From contig CAWJTQ010000020.1 in NCBI GenBank assembly GCA_963845695.1, positions 434,001-498,000 on the forward strand: DNA of 64,000 nucleotides. Direction: 5' to 3'. Numbering within the stretch: position 1 is the first letter of the stretch; the number at the start of each line of letters is the position of its first letter. Made by a program: the position numbers and the translations under genes. The notes under the pieces are model-generated. The model was not told the origin of the DNA and searched no databases. It was given only the letters and a program-made list of their open reading frames with translations. The stretch is from CAWJTV01 sp963845695 (GTDB lineage: Bacteria; Planctomycetota; Planctomycetia; Isosphaerales; Isosphaeraceae). This document shows, piece after piece, positions 9,892-18,843 of this stretch.

Positions 9892-10203
9892 ATGCCGATT
9901 GAACTCTACTATGCACCCATTAATGAGGCTGCCACAATCCCGCTTGACGAGTTGCTGAAAGAACTTACGGCTGCCGGACTCCCATGCAAGGTTGAACCCG
10001 AGTCCGAAGGTATGTTCTGGGTTTTGCTGGATGGTCACGAGTCCACGTTACTCGCCTCGGTCAGGGATGGTCACTTTGTCTTCGGCACATTTGCATATTC
10101 GCTCAAGGATGACACCACGGTCATGGATAAGCTTGATGTGGTGATGCTCAAGGCCGGTTACTCGGCAGGCGACGACAGTAACCTGGCAGACTACACATCC
10201 TGA
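9892..10203 (+). CDS. Hypothetical soluble protein
   Basis: The product has 103 residues. The ATG at 9892 has GGAAGG five bases upstream and is preferred over an ATG 12 bases earlier. The protein is acidic and soluble (PLDELLKELTAAGLPCKVEP, then FWVLLDGHESTLLASVRDGH). It has an alternating alpha/beta look but no family I can name. It is the last of three small same-strand ORFs. Confidence 0.55.
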   Translation: MPIELYYAPINEAATIPLDELLKELTAAGLPCKVEPESEGMFWVLLDGHESTLLASVRDGHFVFGTFAYSLKDDTTVMDKLDVVMLKAGYSAGDDSNLADYTS

Positions 10204-10330
10204 CGATCGGACCCCCAGAGGCGACAATCGGAGCCCGCGCGGTCGATCGTGGCCGGATCCGACCGGTCGTTCCCGGATCGCTTGGGACGCTCGATCCCCG
10301 GGCGACTCGAGACGCCTCGGGAACATAGGG

Positions 10331-11347
10331 TCACGCGAATTTGACGTCGGACAGAGCGGCAGCCCTCGCGATCTGATCGAGCACCGTCATCTGGGCCAGG
10401 CCGTCCTCGGCGGGATCGACGAGACGGCCCGCGGCCACGGAGCGAGCGAAGGCGTCGACCATGGCCGCATACTGGTCGATCGGCTCGAATTCGAGTGTCT
10501 GGACCTGGTCTGAAGCGGCGTCGGCGTCCGAGCCGGTGCCGATCGTCCGCAACCGGGCGGTCGGCCTGTCGTGGGCGGGTGGAAGATAGGCGTCGGGGAC
10601 TTCGATGACGCCCCGGGTGCCGACCAGCTCGTAACGGCACTGGAAGGGCTGTTCGAAGCTGCAATCGACGGCCGCGAGCACTCCCCCGGGGAATTCCATC
10701 ACGACGGCGAGGCTCATGTCAACGCCGGTCGGGCCGAAATCGGCGATCGCTCGAGCCGCCACCGGCTCGCTGCCAGCGAAGAGCCGGGCTGTACTCACCC
10801 CGTAACAGCCGACATCCCAGAGGGCACCGCCGCCTCGCGACGGGTTCAGCCGCCAGTCGCCCGGCGCGATCGGGAACGAGAACGAGGACCGGATCAGTCG
10901 CAGCTCGCCGATCGCGCCGCCGTTGACGAGCGCTCGGAGTTCCCGAGTCCTTGGCTGGTGCCGCCACATGAAGGCTTCCATCAGGAGGACGCCCCGGCGC
11001 CGGCAGTGCTCCACCATGAGAGCGGCTTCCCGGGCATCAAGTGCCAGCGGCTTCTCGCACAGGACGTGCTTGCCGGCATCAGCCGCGGCCAGGACCCAGG
11101 GCCGATGCAGCTCGTTGGGCAAGGGGATGTAGACCGCGTTGAACATCGGGGTCGTCGAGAAGCTCCTGGTAGGATCCGGAGCCCCGCGGGACTCCGAATT
11201 CTTCGGCCCAGGCCCGTGCGGTGGCCGGATCGCGGCTGGCGATCGCCTGCAAGGTCCCGGTCTCCGAGGCGCGGATTCCCGGGATCAGCCCGCGACGGGT
11301 GATTCGCGCACAGCCCAGAATGCCCCAGCGTTGTCTCGGTTTGTCGC

Positions 11348-11351
<4 letters not shown>
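10331..11351 (-). pseudogene. Gfo/Idh/MocA oxidoreductase, frameshifted
   Basis: This is an NAD(P)-dependent sugar or cyclitol dehydrogenase of the Gfo/Idh/MocA family. It starts at the ATG at 11351, overlapping the end of the MoxR gene. The Rossmann start reads RWGILGCARITRRGLIPGI. Around 11146 an extra T (GATGTTCAACG for GATGTCAACG) changes frame. The next frame continues AVYIPLPNELHRPWVL and then the family signature AGKHVLCEKPLALDAREA. The C-terminal substrate domain includes GGGALWDVGCYGV. Corrected length is about 340 residues. The close overlap with MoxR suggests co-transcription, though the two functions are not obviously linked. Confidence 0.85.
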
Positions 11352-12382
<1,031 letters not shown>

Positions 12383-12575
12383 GCGGTACGCTGACCTCTC
12401 TTCGAGCGTGTGGGAGCGATGACACGGGATACGACCCCGCGTGCAATCCGACGGGACGCGCCGAACACCAGGAAGGGTTGACGGAGCGGCCAAGATGGCA
12501 GCTCCTATTCTAGTAAGACCGAATCGCTCGATTCAAGCACACGCGCACGTTGAAGCCGTGCGCCAGGGGCTGAAC

Positions 12576-12777
12576 GTCTCAAAAGTCGGTGGAAAACGCA
12601 TCGCGTTCAGTTGATGTGACTGATCGCCTCAACCCGGTTTTCGTCAGCGGTTTCCGGCGCGACTTGTACGCTCTCTTTCCATGCTCGGGGACGCTGATGG
12701 TGGGGTCGCACATTCGGCGACCGCGAAGACCAGGCAGGATTTCCGGCCTGGGGTATGTAATCCGGGCCTGGCACTCG
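12576..12777. repeat. Dispersed repeat, copy B
   Basis: This is the second copy of the repeat at 31-241. It lies between the MoxR start and the peptide locus. The best conserved part is GATGTGACTGATCGCC through TCGTCAGCGGTTTCCG and GCTCGGGGACGCT. Confidence 0.6.
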
Positions 12778-13062
12778 ATGGCATCACGAAAACCACTCTG
12801 ACCTTGACTTGTCCCCGAGGTCTGAACCCGAGGCTCAATTATGGTACCGGGAGCCGCTCTCAACCGACCCTCACTCCCCGGTCGTGCGGATGATTCGCCG
12901 CGAGTTCTGCCTTCTCGTCTGAAGCCCTCGCACCAGGCTACAACCTGCTGGATGACACCGGGATGATGTGTGTACGGTCGGATGACAGGGAGATTGAGGT
13001 GACCGGCTGGGTTATCGCAGACGGGGAGGAGCGAGGGATTCTGGAGAGGCGCCAATCTGCAA

Positions 13063-13130
13063 GAGTCCCTCAAAAAAGGGGGACAGGCACCTCGAAGGCT
13101 CGGAGCCAGTCCCCGTTTGTTGAGGGACTC
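13063..13130. repeat. REP-like hairpin before the peptide locus
   Basis: Perfect 11-bp arms GAGTCCCTCAA (13063-13073) and TTGAGGGACTC (13120-13130) enclose a second pairing of GGGGGAC with GTCCCCG and a small GGCT/AGCC tip. The internal GGGGACAGGCACC is the motif type found in REP elements mobilised by RAYT transposases. No transposase gene is nearby. Confidence 0.65.
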
Positions 13131-13191
13131 TCAGGCCGTTTCATGGATAATCGGCCAGGAAAAAAAAGGCCGAAATTCGCGTAACGTATGA

Positions 13192-13220
13192 TTGACATCA
13201 CTTCTGGGCTCGGATATGAA
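13192..13220 (+). promoter_or_regulatory. Near-consensus sigma-70 type promoter for the peptide locus
   Basis: TTGACA at 13192-13197 is followed after exactly 17 bases by TATGAA at 13215-13220. This is a perfect -35 and a -10 with two departures from TATAAT. It lies about 70 bases before the proposed start of the first precursor gene and points into the biosynthetic genes. Confidence 0.55.
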
Positions 13221-13289
13221 TGGCTTGAGTGAAAGACACGGGCAGCGCCACATTCCGTCAGGTTGTGGTTGCCCCTTCAGGTTTCTGGA

Positions 13290-13534
13290 GTGAGCGCCGA
13301 TGCGTCCAAGAAACCCGACCCTCAGTCCTGGCGCCTCGAGGCCGCAGGCAAGTCCTATCGAGGAGCGTTGGGCATGTCACCCTGCCGCGGATTTGCCGAC
13401 GGCATCGATCAGATCGGGGAAGTCAATAATATGTTGATCTCACATGAGATTCGCAGGCTTCCCGCCCATGTATGGCCGGTGCCCGTCAGCCCCGTCTTGC
13501 GCCCTGAGACTGCATGTGTGTTTGCTCAACCTGA
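13290..13534 (+). pseudogene. First RiPP precursor peptide, frameshifted before the core
   Basis: From the GTG at 13290 the frame gives a leader that aligns without gaps to the second precursor: KSYRGALGMSP against KDYQAALGFAP, and VNNMLISHEIRRLPA against ENNVLITYEIRELPA. As written, the frame then runs on into the next gene with no stop. At 13511 another frame gives Cys-Met-Cys-Val-Cys-Ser-Thr and a stop at 13532-13534. One missing base just before 13511 would join leader to this C-x-C-x-C core. That gives a peptide of about 80 residues, the size of its neighbour, ending 40 bases before the neighbour's start. I infer a second precursor disrupted by a base deletion or a sequencing error. The GTG start is weakly supported. 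Confidence 0.6.
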
Positions 13535-13574
13535 CAAGAACCTCGTTTCACATCTCGCGAGAGGAGGACGGCAA

Positions 13575-13820
13575 ATGGCAAAAAAGAAGGGCGATGCCAC
13601 GTTCCAGAAGTTCTCGGGCGCGGCCAAGGACTATCAGGCCGCTCTGGGATTCGCACCGTCGGCGGAAATCGAGAAGGTGGCCCAGGGTATCAACAAGCTC
13701 GGCAAGGAGAACAATGTGTTGATCACTTACGAGATCCGCGAGCTCCCCGCAACCAAAGCGGCCGCGCGCCGATCGGTTTCGTGTGTCTGCGTTTGCACTT
13801 GCCATGTCGATCCTATGTGA
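13575..13820 (+). CDS. RiPP precursor peptide with Cys-x-Cys core
   Basis: The product has 81 residues. The ATG at 13575 has a strong GAGAGGAGG site. The leader is charged and mostly helical (FQKFSGAAKDYQAALGFAP, then VAQGINKLGKENNVL) and ends at EIRELPA. A basic linker TKAAARR follows, then the short tail SVSCVCVCTCHVDPM with four cysteines in a C-x-C-x-C-x-C row. Leader plus compact Cys core immediately upstream of a DUF692/MNIO enzyme is the arrangement of methanobactin-, TglA- and bufferin-type precursors, but this leader is not one I recognise. I infer that the cysteines are modified and that the leader is removed near AARR. It is strongly similar to the broken gene just upstream. Confidence 0.8.
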   Translation: MAKKKGDATFQKFSGAAKDYQAALGFAPSAEIEKVAQGINKLGKENNVLITYEIRELPATKAAARRSVSCVCVCTCHVDPM

Positions 13821-13836
13821 CAGTCGGCCACTTGAG

Positions 13837-13865
13837 GACACGCTCGATTCCTGTTCGGGCGTGTC
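13837..13865 (+). terminator. Possible attenuator hairpin after the precursors
   Basis: GACACGC (13837-13843) pairs with GCGTGTC (13859-13865) around a 15-base loop, followed by TTC. It is short and lacks a T-run. Its position between precursor and enzyme genes fits partial termination that would keep precursor mRNA in excess. Confidence 0.3.
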
Positions 13866-14154
13866 TTCAATGGGTCAGCGCCGACGCTGACCGTCGGGAA
13901 GGCTCGTTCGCCTGGTCCTCAATCAGGCGAAGGTCCAGGATTGACATCATACTGACGATGGATTTGAGCCGTTGCTTTCCAGGAGAAAACGATCCGAAGG
14001 ATTTCGTAGTCAGGTGTCCTTTTCTGTGGGCGCCGATCCCGATTCCTTCGAATGGTTTCGCCATGGATTTCAAGGGGTCTCAGGCACTGTCGGTACGCCG
14101 TCAATTCCCGGATCTCGGTTGTTGGGGGCCTGATTTCACGTGAGGAGCCGGACG

Positions 14155-15011
14155 ATGACGGACCTAGCAGGACTCGCCGGTCTGCCTCGCCTGGGCGCGG
14201 GTTTAGCATACTCCAGCAGAATTCCCGGCGATATCTTCGCGAGCGACTGTCGGATCGATTTCGTCGAGATCATCGTTGAACACTACCTCGACGCTCACCC
14301 GGCGAGGCTCGCGCAACTCCGGCAGTTGGCCGAAAGGTATCCGGTGGTGTGCCACGGCGTTGACATGTCGGTGGGCACGGCCGAACCGCTGGACGAGTCA
14401 TCCCTCGCCGTAAGGCTCAGGTCATCGCCGAGTCGAGGGCGGCCTGGTTCAGTGACCATCTTTGTTTCACCAAGGCTCACGGCATCGACATTGGACAATT
14501 GACACCGCTGCCTTTTTCGGACGAATCGATCGAGATCGTTGCCAATAACATTCGCAAAATCAAAGCCTTTATTCCTGTTCCATTCCTGATGGAAAACATC
14601 AGCTACTATTTTTCGATCCCTGGTTCCACCATGTCGGAGGCGGAGTTCATTTCTCGTGTGGTCGAGGTCGCGGACTGCGGGCTTCTGCTGGATCTGACCA
14701 ATGTTCACACCAATGCCATCAACCACGGTTATGACCCGTTCGAGTTCCTCCGCTCTCTACCGCTGGAGCGCGTGGTCGAGATCCATGTTGCCGGCGGATT
14801 GATGATGGACGGAGTGCTGATTGACAGCCATAGCTCGGCGGTGCCCGAGGCGGTCTGGGACCTTCTCCGCTTCGTGCTGCCGCGTTCTCCGGTAAAGGGG
14901 GTCGTGCTCGAGAGAGACGAGGACGTGCCCTCCCTGGAAGAGCTCTCCCAGGAACTCGATGTGGCGCGGCGTATCCTGGCAGGCCACGCCGATCGGCCTG
15001 GCGCCGGGTAA
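14155..15011 (+). pseudogene. DUF692/MNIO iron oxidase, frameshifted
   Basis: This is a multinuclear non-haem iron oxidase of the DUF692 (MbnB/TglH/ChrH-like) family, a TIM barrel that oxidises precursor-peptide residues, typically Cys. The ATG at 14155 has GAGGAG upstream. Family landmarks occur in order: LPRLGAGLAYSSRIPGDI, RIDFVEIIVEHYLD, VVCHGVDMSVG, AAWFSDHLCF, PFLMENISYYFS, CGLLLDLTNVHTNAINHG, RVVEIHVAGG and LIDSHSSAVPEAVWDLL. These supply the His, Glu, Asp/Asn and Asp-x-His metal ligands. One base is missing at 14410-14412 (GCCGTAAGGCT): the first frame covers residues 1-85 and the next frame runs from KAQVIAESRAAW to the stop. Corrected length is about 286 residues, normal for the family. 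All catalytic landmarks survive, which favours a sequence error over decay. Confidence 0.85.
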
Positions 15012-15053
15012 GCCCATGGTCGCGGCCGGTGCCAAGCCGGGAGGAAACGATTC

Positions 15054-15938
15054 ATGCCGTTATCAGAGCTACAGGCCGTTCTCGCCCGGATCCTGACCGA
15101 CGAGCCGGCAAGGCGGCGATTCCTCGATGTCGGCCGCGACGGTCCCATACCCTCGGAACTGGATGGTTATGGGCTGAGTTTGCCAGAGTGGTTGCAGCTC
15201 AGGGCGATTCCCCGGGATCGATTAGAGCTCTATGCCCAGCTACTTCGCAATAAGCGACTCGAGAAGTTGGCCGAGATGCTGCCCTGGACCTGGTTTCTGC
15301 TCGGCAAAGATCGAAGCCGGTTGGTGGGATTGTATACCCGGGATCACCTACCGACCACCATCCGGAAGCTCGAAGAAGCGGAATCGTTCTGCACCTATCT
15401 TCATGAAAACGCCTCTCTGGTGAACCCGCCGTATGTGCCGGAAGTTGCTCGTTACGAGATCACGCTGGCCAGGCTGGTACTGCGACCGTATGTACCGCCA
15501 AGTCAGAGCTGCATACCGGAGCTTGAGAGCATGGAATGGCGGGATCTGCCGGCCGTTTCTTGTATCCGGACCGAGAACGCAACGCTGCTGGACTTCGACT
15601 ACGATCTGGAACTCATCCTCTCGTTCGCGCAAAGATCCGAGCACCCCCCGGAACTGCTCCCTTGCCAGACAACCGTGCTCTTCTGCACGCGTCGTGACGG
15701 GGGCGCCCCGCGATCATACGGGTTGCAAGCGGCGGCCGTCGAATTGCTGAGCCTGTGTGACGGCCGACGCTCGCTGCGCGATATCGTCAGGGAATCGGTT
15801 TCCCGGAACTCGCCGGGGGCGAATGGTGATGATGAGACTCTGCGGAACGCCTGTATCTCCGTCCTCAATAAGTTCCTGAGCGACGGTGTGATTGAGCTTT
15901 GTCATACAGAGACGAACAACTCGTTGAGGCAACGGTGA
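15054..15938 (+). CDS. MNIO partner protein with PqqD-like C-terminus
   Basis: The product has 294 residues. The ATG at 15054 has GGGAGGAAA upstream. Residues 70-165 are an alpha-helical region (AEMLPWTWFLLGKDRSRLVG, then PPYVPEVARYEITLARLVL). From about 175 there is a beta segment (NATLLDFDYDLELILSF) and from about 225 a winged-helix-like stretch (AAAVELLSLCDGRRSLRDIV) of the PqqD/RRE kind that binds RiPP leaders. MNIOs generally need a partner that brings the precursor, and this gene's position directly after the MNIO suits that role. It is homologous to the C-terminal domain of the next gene. I infer the function from position and fold; there is no direct match I can name. Confidence 0.65.
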   Translation: MPLSELQAVLARILTDEPARRRFLDVGRDGPIPSELDGYGLSLPEWLQLRAIPRDRLELYAQLLRNKRLEKLAEMLPWTWFLLGKDRSRLVGLYTRDHLPTTIRKLEEAESFCTYLHENASLVNPPYVPEVARYEITLARLVLRPYVPPSQSCIPELESMEWRDLPAVSCIRTENATLLDFDYDLELILSFAQRSEHPPELLPCQTTVLFCTRRDGGAPRSYGLQAAAVELLSLCDGRRSLRDIVRESVSRNSPGANGDDETLRNACISVLNKFLSDGVIELCHTETNNSLRQR

Positions 15939-17917
15939 AAATCTGTCTTCTCAGCAAGTACCCGCCGATCGAGGGAGGAGTGAGTGTACGGAATTACTGG
16001 ATGGCTCGCGGGCTGGCGGCGCGAGGCCATCAGGTGTTCGTCGTGACGAACGCTTCGGAAGTGGAGGATGCGTTTCGCATGCATCTCACCGAAGCGGACG
16101 AGCCGTTGATCCAACCCGAGTTCGAAGCGTCGGGCGGCTTCGTTCGGCTGGTCCAGATGCCCGCGACGACCCTGAAATACCGCTACATCCCTTGGGCAAA
16201 CCCTTTCGTCAGTCGGCTGGCGTCGCTCGCCTGTCGAGCCGTTCGTGAGTACGGTTGCGAAGCGATTTACTCGTACTACTTCGAACCCTACGGCGTGGCA
16301 GCTCAGCTTGCATCCCTATGGACGGGGGTGCCCTATATCATCAAGCACGCCGGCAGTGATCTCGGCCGGCTCATGGAGCTGCCAGACCTCAGAACTACCT
16401 ATGAAGAGATTCTAAAAGGAGCTGGCCTGATTGTCACGGATCCGAGGCACGAGGAGCCGTTCGCCGCGCTGGGCGTCAACCCGGACCGGATTTTTACGGA
16501 TCTCGTGTTCTCGCTGCCCACGGATCTCTTTCATCCCGGCGCCCCAGCGATGGATGTTGCCGGCGTGCTGCAATCGTTGGGTTCTTCGCACCCGTCGGCT
16601 GGGCGACCAACGCCCTGGAGAACCGACGAGCCAGACCCTTCCATTCCCAGCATCGGCATCTATGGCAAGGTTGGCGACATCAAAGGCTCCTACGACTTGT
16701 TGAATGCTCTGAGCCGGTTGCGATCGAAGGGTCTCGAATTCAATCTTCTTGCGATGACGCATGGATGGGATAAGCGAGAGGATTTGTTCCATCGCACCCT
16801 TGAAGAGCAGGGTCTCACGAAGAACACCTGGATCCTGCCTTTTCTCCCGCCGTGGCGAGTTCCCGGTTTTATCCGCCGCTGTACGGCGGTCTGCTTCCTC
16901 GAGCGCAATTTTCCGATTGCCGGACATGCTCCGGGGATTCCTCAGGAAATCCTGGCCTGTGGAACCTGCCTGATCGTATCCCTGGAGATTGCCAAGCGAC
17001 CGATGTATCGCCACCGATTAGCCGATGGAGTCAATGCCCTGGTTGTGCGCGATCCGCGCGACGCGGAGGAACTCGCTACAGCTCTCGAACTCGTGGTGAC
17101 CCGGCCAGCACGCGCCGCGCAACTTGGCGCAGCCGGACACAAGGCTTCGACAGGGGTTGCGCCGGAGTCCGCGTTTATCGACTCGGTGGAAGCCATGTTC
17201 CGGCGCCTTGCGGACTTGCGTGACGAGAAGAAGCCAGGAAGCCCAGGTGCTCATGCTGGGGAGATCGCCGTCCTGCGAGCGCGGATGCCGTGGACTTCGT
17301 TACTTTTGGCCGAGAATCTGGAATGGCTCTGGGGCCGTTGCATGGCGGAAAAGGGCCCGGTGACCCCAGAGAGCGAAACCGCGGAGTGGTTCTCCGCGTT
17401 CTTGAACGAGCGGATTGAAGCAGGCGCACTCGATTTGCCGTATCTCCGCGAGGTTCTCCGATACGAGCTGATGTGCCTGACGGATGCGGAGTCCAATCCC
17501 CGCGTGGATGATTACGAGCCGGTCATCTACAGGGCTCGCCCTCTCGTAAACAACGGCTTTGAGCTGAGCGGGGCTCTCAAGCCTTTCCTCTTCCCCCATG
17601 TCCGGATCGAATCGTTCGAATACGACATGGAACAACTCATCGGCTACCTCGACCAAGGCCAAGTTCCATCGTCGCTGCCCAGGAGCCAATCGGTGGTTGT
17701 CTTCCAGCCGGCCGGCTGTAGGAATTTCCAGGTCAGTCCCGCATGCGCCGATCTCATGCCGATGCTGGACGGCCAGGAATCCATCGGCAGGATTGTTGCT
17801 CATTTCGCCAGCCGATACGGCCTGGAGTCCGAGACCGACAAGCGACAGCTCGCGGATGGCATCCGGGCGTTTCTGCGTGAGATGCTGGAAACTGGCGTCA
17901 TCGGTGTCAAGCCGTAG
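15935..17917 (+). CDS. GT4 glycosyltransferase fused to an MNIO-partner-like domain
   Basis: The product has 660 residues. The GTG at 15935 overlaps the previous stop by four bases (GTGA), with GAGG upstream, so translation is probably coupled. Residues 1-430 are a GT-B, GT4-type glycosyltransferase: an N-terminal Rossmann edge (KICLLSKYPPIEGGVSVRNY), a mid-domain IGIYGKVGDIKGSYDLLNAL, and the donor-site region FPIAGHAPGIPQEILACGT. Residues 450-655 repeat the partner architecture of the gene before: MPWTSLLLAENLEWLWG, YLREVLRYEL, IESFEYDMEQLIGYL, then ADLMPMLDGQESIGRIVAHF. This fusion suggests that the enzyme carries its own leader-peptide recognition module and glycosylates the peptide. The sugar donor and acceptor are unknown. 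The gene is uninterrupted. Confidence 0.8.
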   Translation: MKICLLSKYPPIEGGVSVRNYWMARGLAARGHQVFVVTNASEVEDAFRMHLTEADEPLIQPEFEASGGFVRLVQMPATTLKYRYIPWANPFVSRLASLACRAVREYGCEAIYSYYFEPYGVAAQLASLWTGVPYIIKHAGSDLGRLMELPDLRTTYEEILKGAGLIVTDPRHEEPFAALGVNPDRIFTDLVFSLPTDLFHPGAPAMDVAGVLQSLGSSHPSAGRPTPWRTDEPDPSIPSIGIYGKVGDIKGSYDLLNALSRLRSKGLEFNLLAMTHGWDKREDLFHRTLEEQGLTKNTWILPFLPPWRVPGFIRRCTAVCFLERNFPIAGHAPGIPQEILACGTCLIVSLEIAKRPMYRHRLADGVNALVVRDPRDAEELATALELVVTRPARAAQLGAAGHKASTGVAPESAFIDSVEAMFRRLADLRDEKKPGSPGAHAGEIAVLRARMPWTSLLLAENLEWLWGRCMAEKGPVTPESETAEWFSAFLNERIEAGALDLPYLREVLRYELMCLTDAESNPRVDDYEPVIYRARPLVNNGFELSGALKPFLFPHVRIESFEYDMEQLIGYLDQGQVPSSLPRSQSVVVFQPAGCRNFQVSPACADLMPMLDGQESIGRIVAHFASRYGLESETDKRQLADGIRAFLREMLETGVIGVKP

Positions 17918-17964
17918 CCGCGAGTTCGGGTGTGTCGATGATCGCGATCAGGACCGGAAAACGC

Positions 17965-18771
17965 ATGTCACAATCGACCGATTTGCAAGCCCTGTGGGAC
18001 ATCAATGCGGTGGCATACGACCGATTCTGTGCCGCCCATCGCCTCTATCGTGAGAGCAGTCGCGATCTCGTCAACCTGGCCGACCTCAGGCCGGGGATGA
18101 CCGTGGTGGACCTGGGCTGCGGAACCGGGGCCACGACGGCTCTGATCGTGGAGAAGCTGAGGGATGTGGGAGCGGTTCTTGCAGTCGATTTCTCGGAGAA
18201 AATGCTCGACTTTGCCCGATCGCGGATCCCGTCACCCCTGGTGCGTTTTATCCACTCTCCAGCCGAAGAGTTCGATCAACTCGTGGAGGAACCCGTCGAT
18301 CGCGTTCTGAGCAACTTCGCGTTTTTTCAATTTGCTGACAAGGAGAAGGTCCTGAGCGCGCTTGGTCGGACGATCAAGCCAGGTGGGCGGTTCCTCCTCA
18401 ATTCGGCGGCACAAGGTTTCGATTCGCTGGCCGGCGCCGCCTCCGGCCTGGTTCTGGAAACGATCATGGAGGAGAGAGCGGCGGCCGGGCTCGGCTCGGC
18501 GAAGAGTGCTAACGTGGCGCTCGTGCGGAAGGAGCTGCACCTGGACGATTACGGTTTGCGAATCATCGACTCGGTGACTCGGGACATGATGCTTTCCGTG
18601 CGAGAGGTGCTGGAATTCTACCGCATACCGTGCATCGGAAACTTTCTCCTCGGACTAACGGGAATCGAGCTCGATCAGATCCTGTCCGCCGTCGAGCATC
18701 GTCTGGAAGGTCGAGAGGACGAAGTCGTTGTATGCCGATGCAATGTTGCGATAATCGAACGGCCCTCCTGA
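17965..18771 (+). CDS. SAM-dependent methyltransferase, class I
   Basis: The product has 268 residues from the ATG at 17965; in-frame starts at 17932 and 17938 are also possible. Motif I is VVDLGCGTGATTALI, followed by an acidic edge (AVLAVDFSEKMLDFARSRI), a post-II region (RVLSNFAFFQFADKEKVLSA) and IKPGGRFLLNSAA. This is a UbiE/Methyltransf_11-type fold. It lies 50 bases after the glycosyltransferase on the same strand, so it is likely part of the peptide operon and may methylate the product. The target cannot be seen. Confidence 0.85.
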   Translation: MSQSTDLQALWDINAVAYDRFCAAHRLYRESSRDLVNLADLRPGMTVVDLGCGTGATTALIVEKLRDVGAVLAVDFSEKMLDFARSRIPSPLVRFIHSPAEEFDQLVEEPVDRVLSNFAFFQFADKEKVLSALGRTIKPGGRFLLNSAAQGFDSLAGAASGLVLETIMEERAAAGLGSAKSANVALVRKELHLDDYGLRIIDSVTRDMMLSVREVLEFYRIPCIGNFLLGLTGIELDQILSAVEHRLEGREDEVVVCRCNVAIIERPS

Positions 18772-18843
18772 AGTCACCCCGACTCGGAGGGCTCGCTGAG
18801 TGACTCTGACGGCGGGGCTGATCCGAAGAAAGCAGGTCGCGTC

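Noticed and set aside
12579..13073. Minus-strand open frame of 164 codons
   Set aside because: It runs through repeat copy B and the start of the REP hairpin, has no family, and shows no ribosome site.
13781..14143. A third precursor or small gene between precursor and MNIO
   Set aside because: No leader similarity, no ribosome site and no Cys-x-Cys core were found in any frame there.
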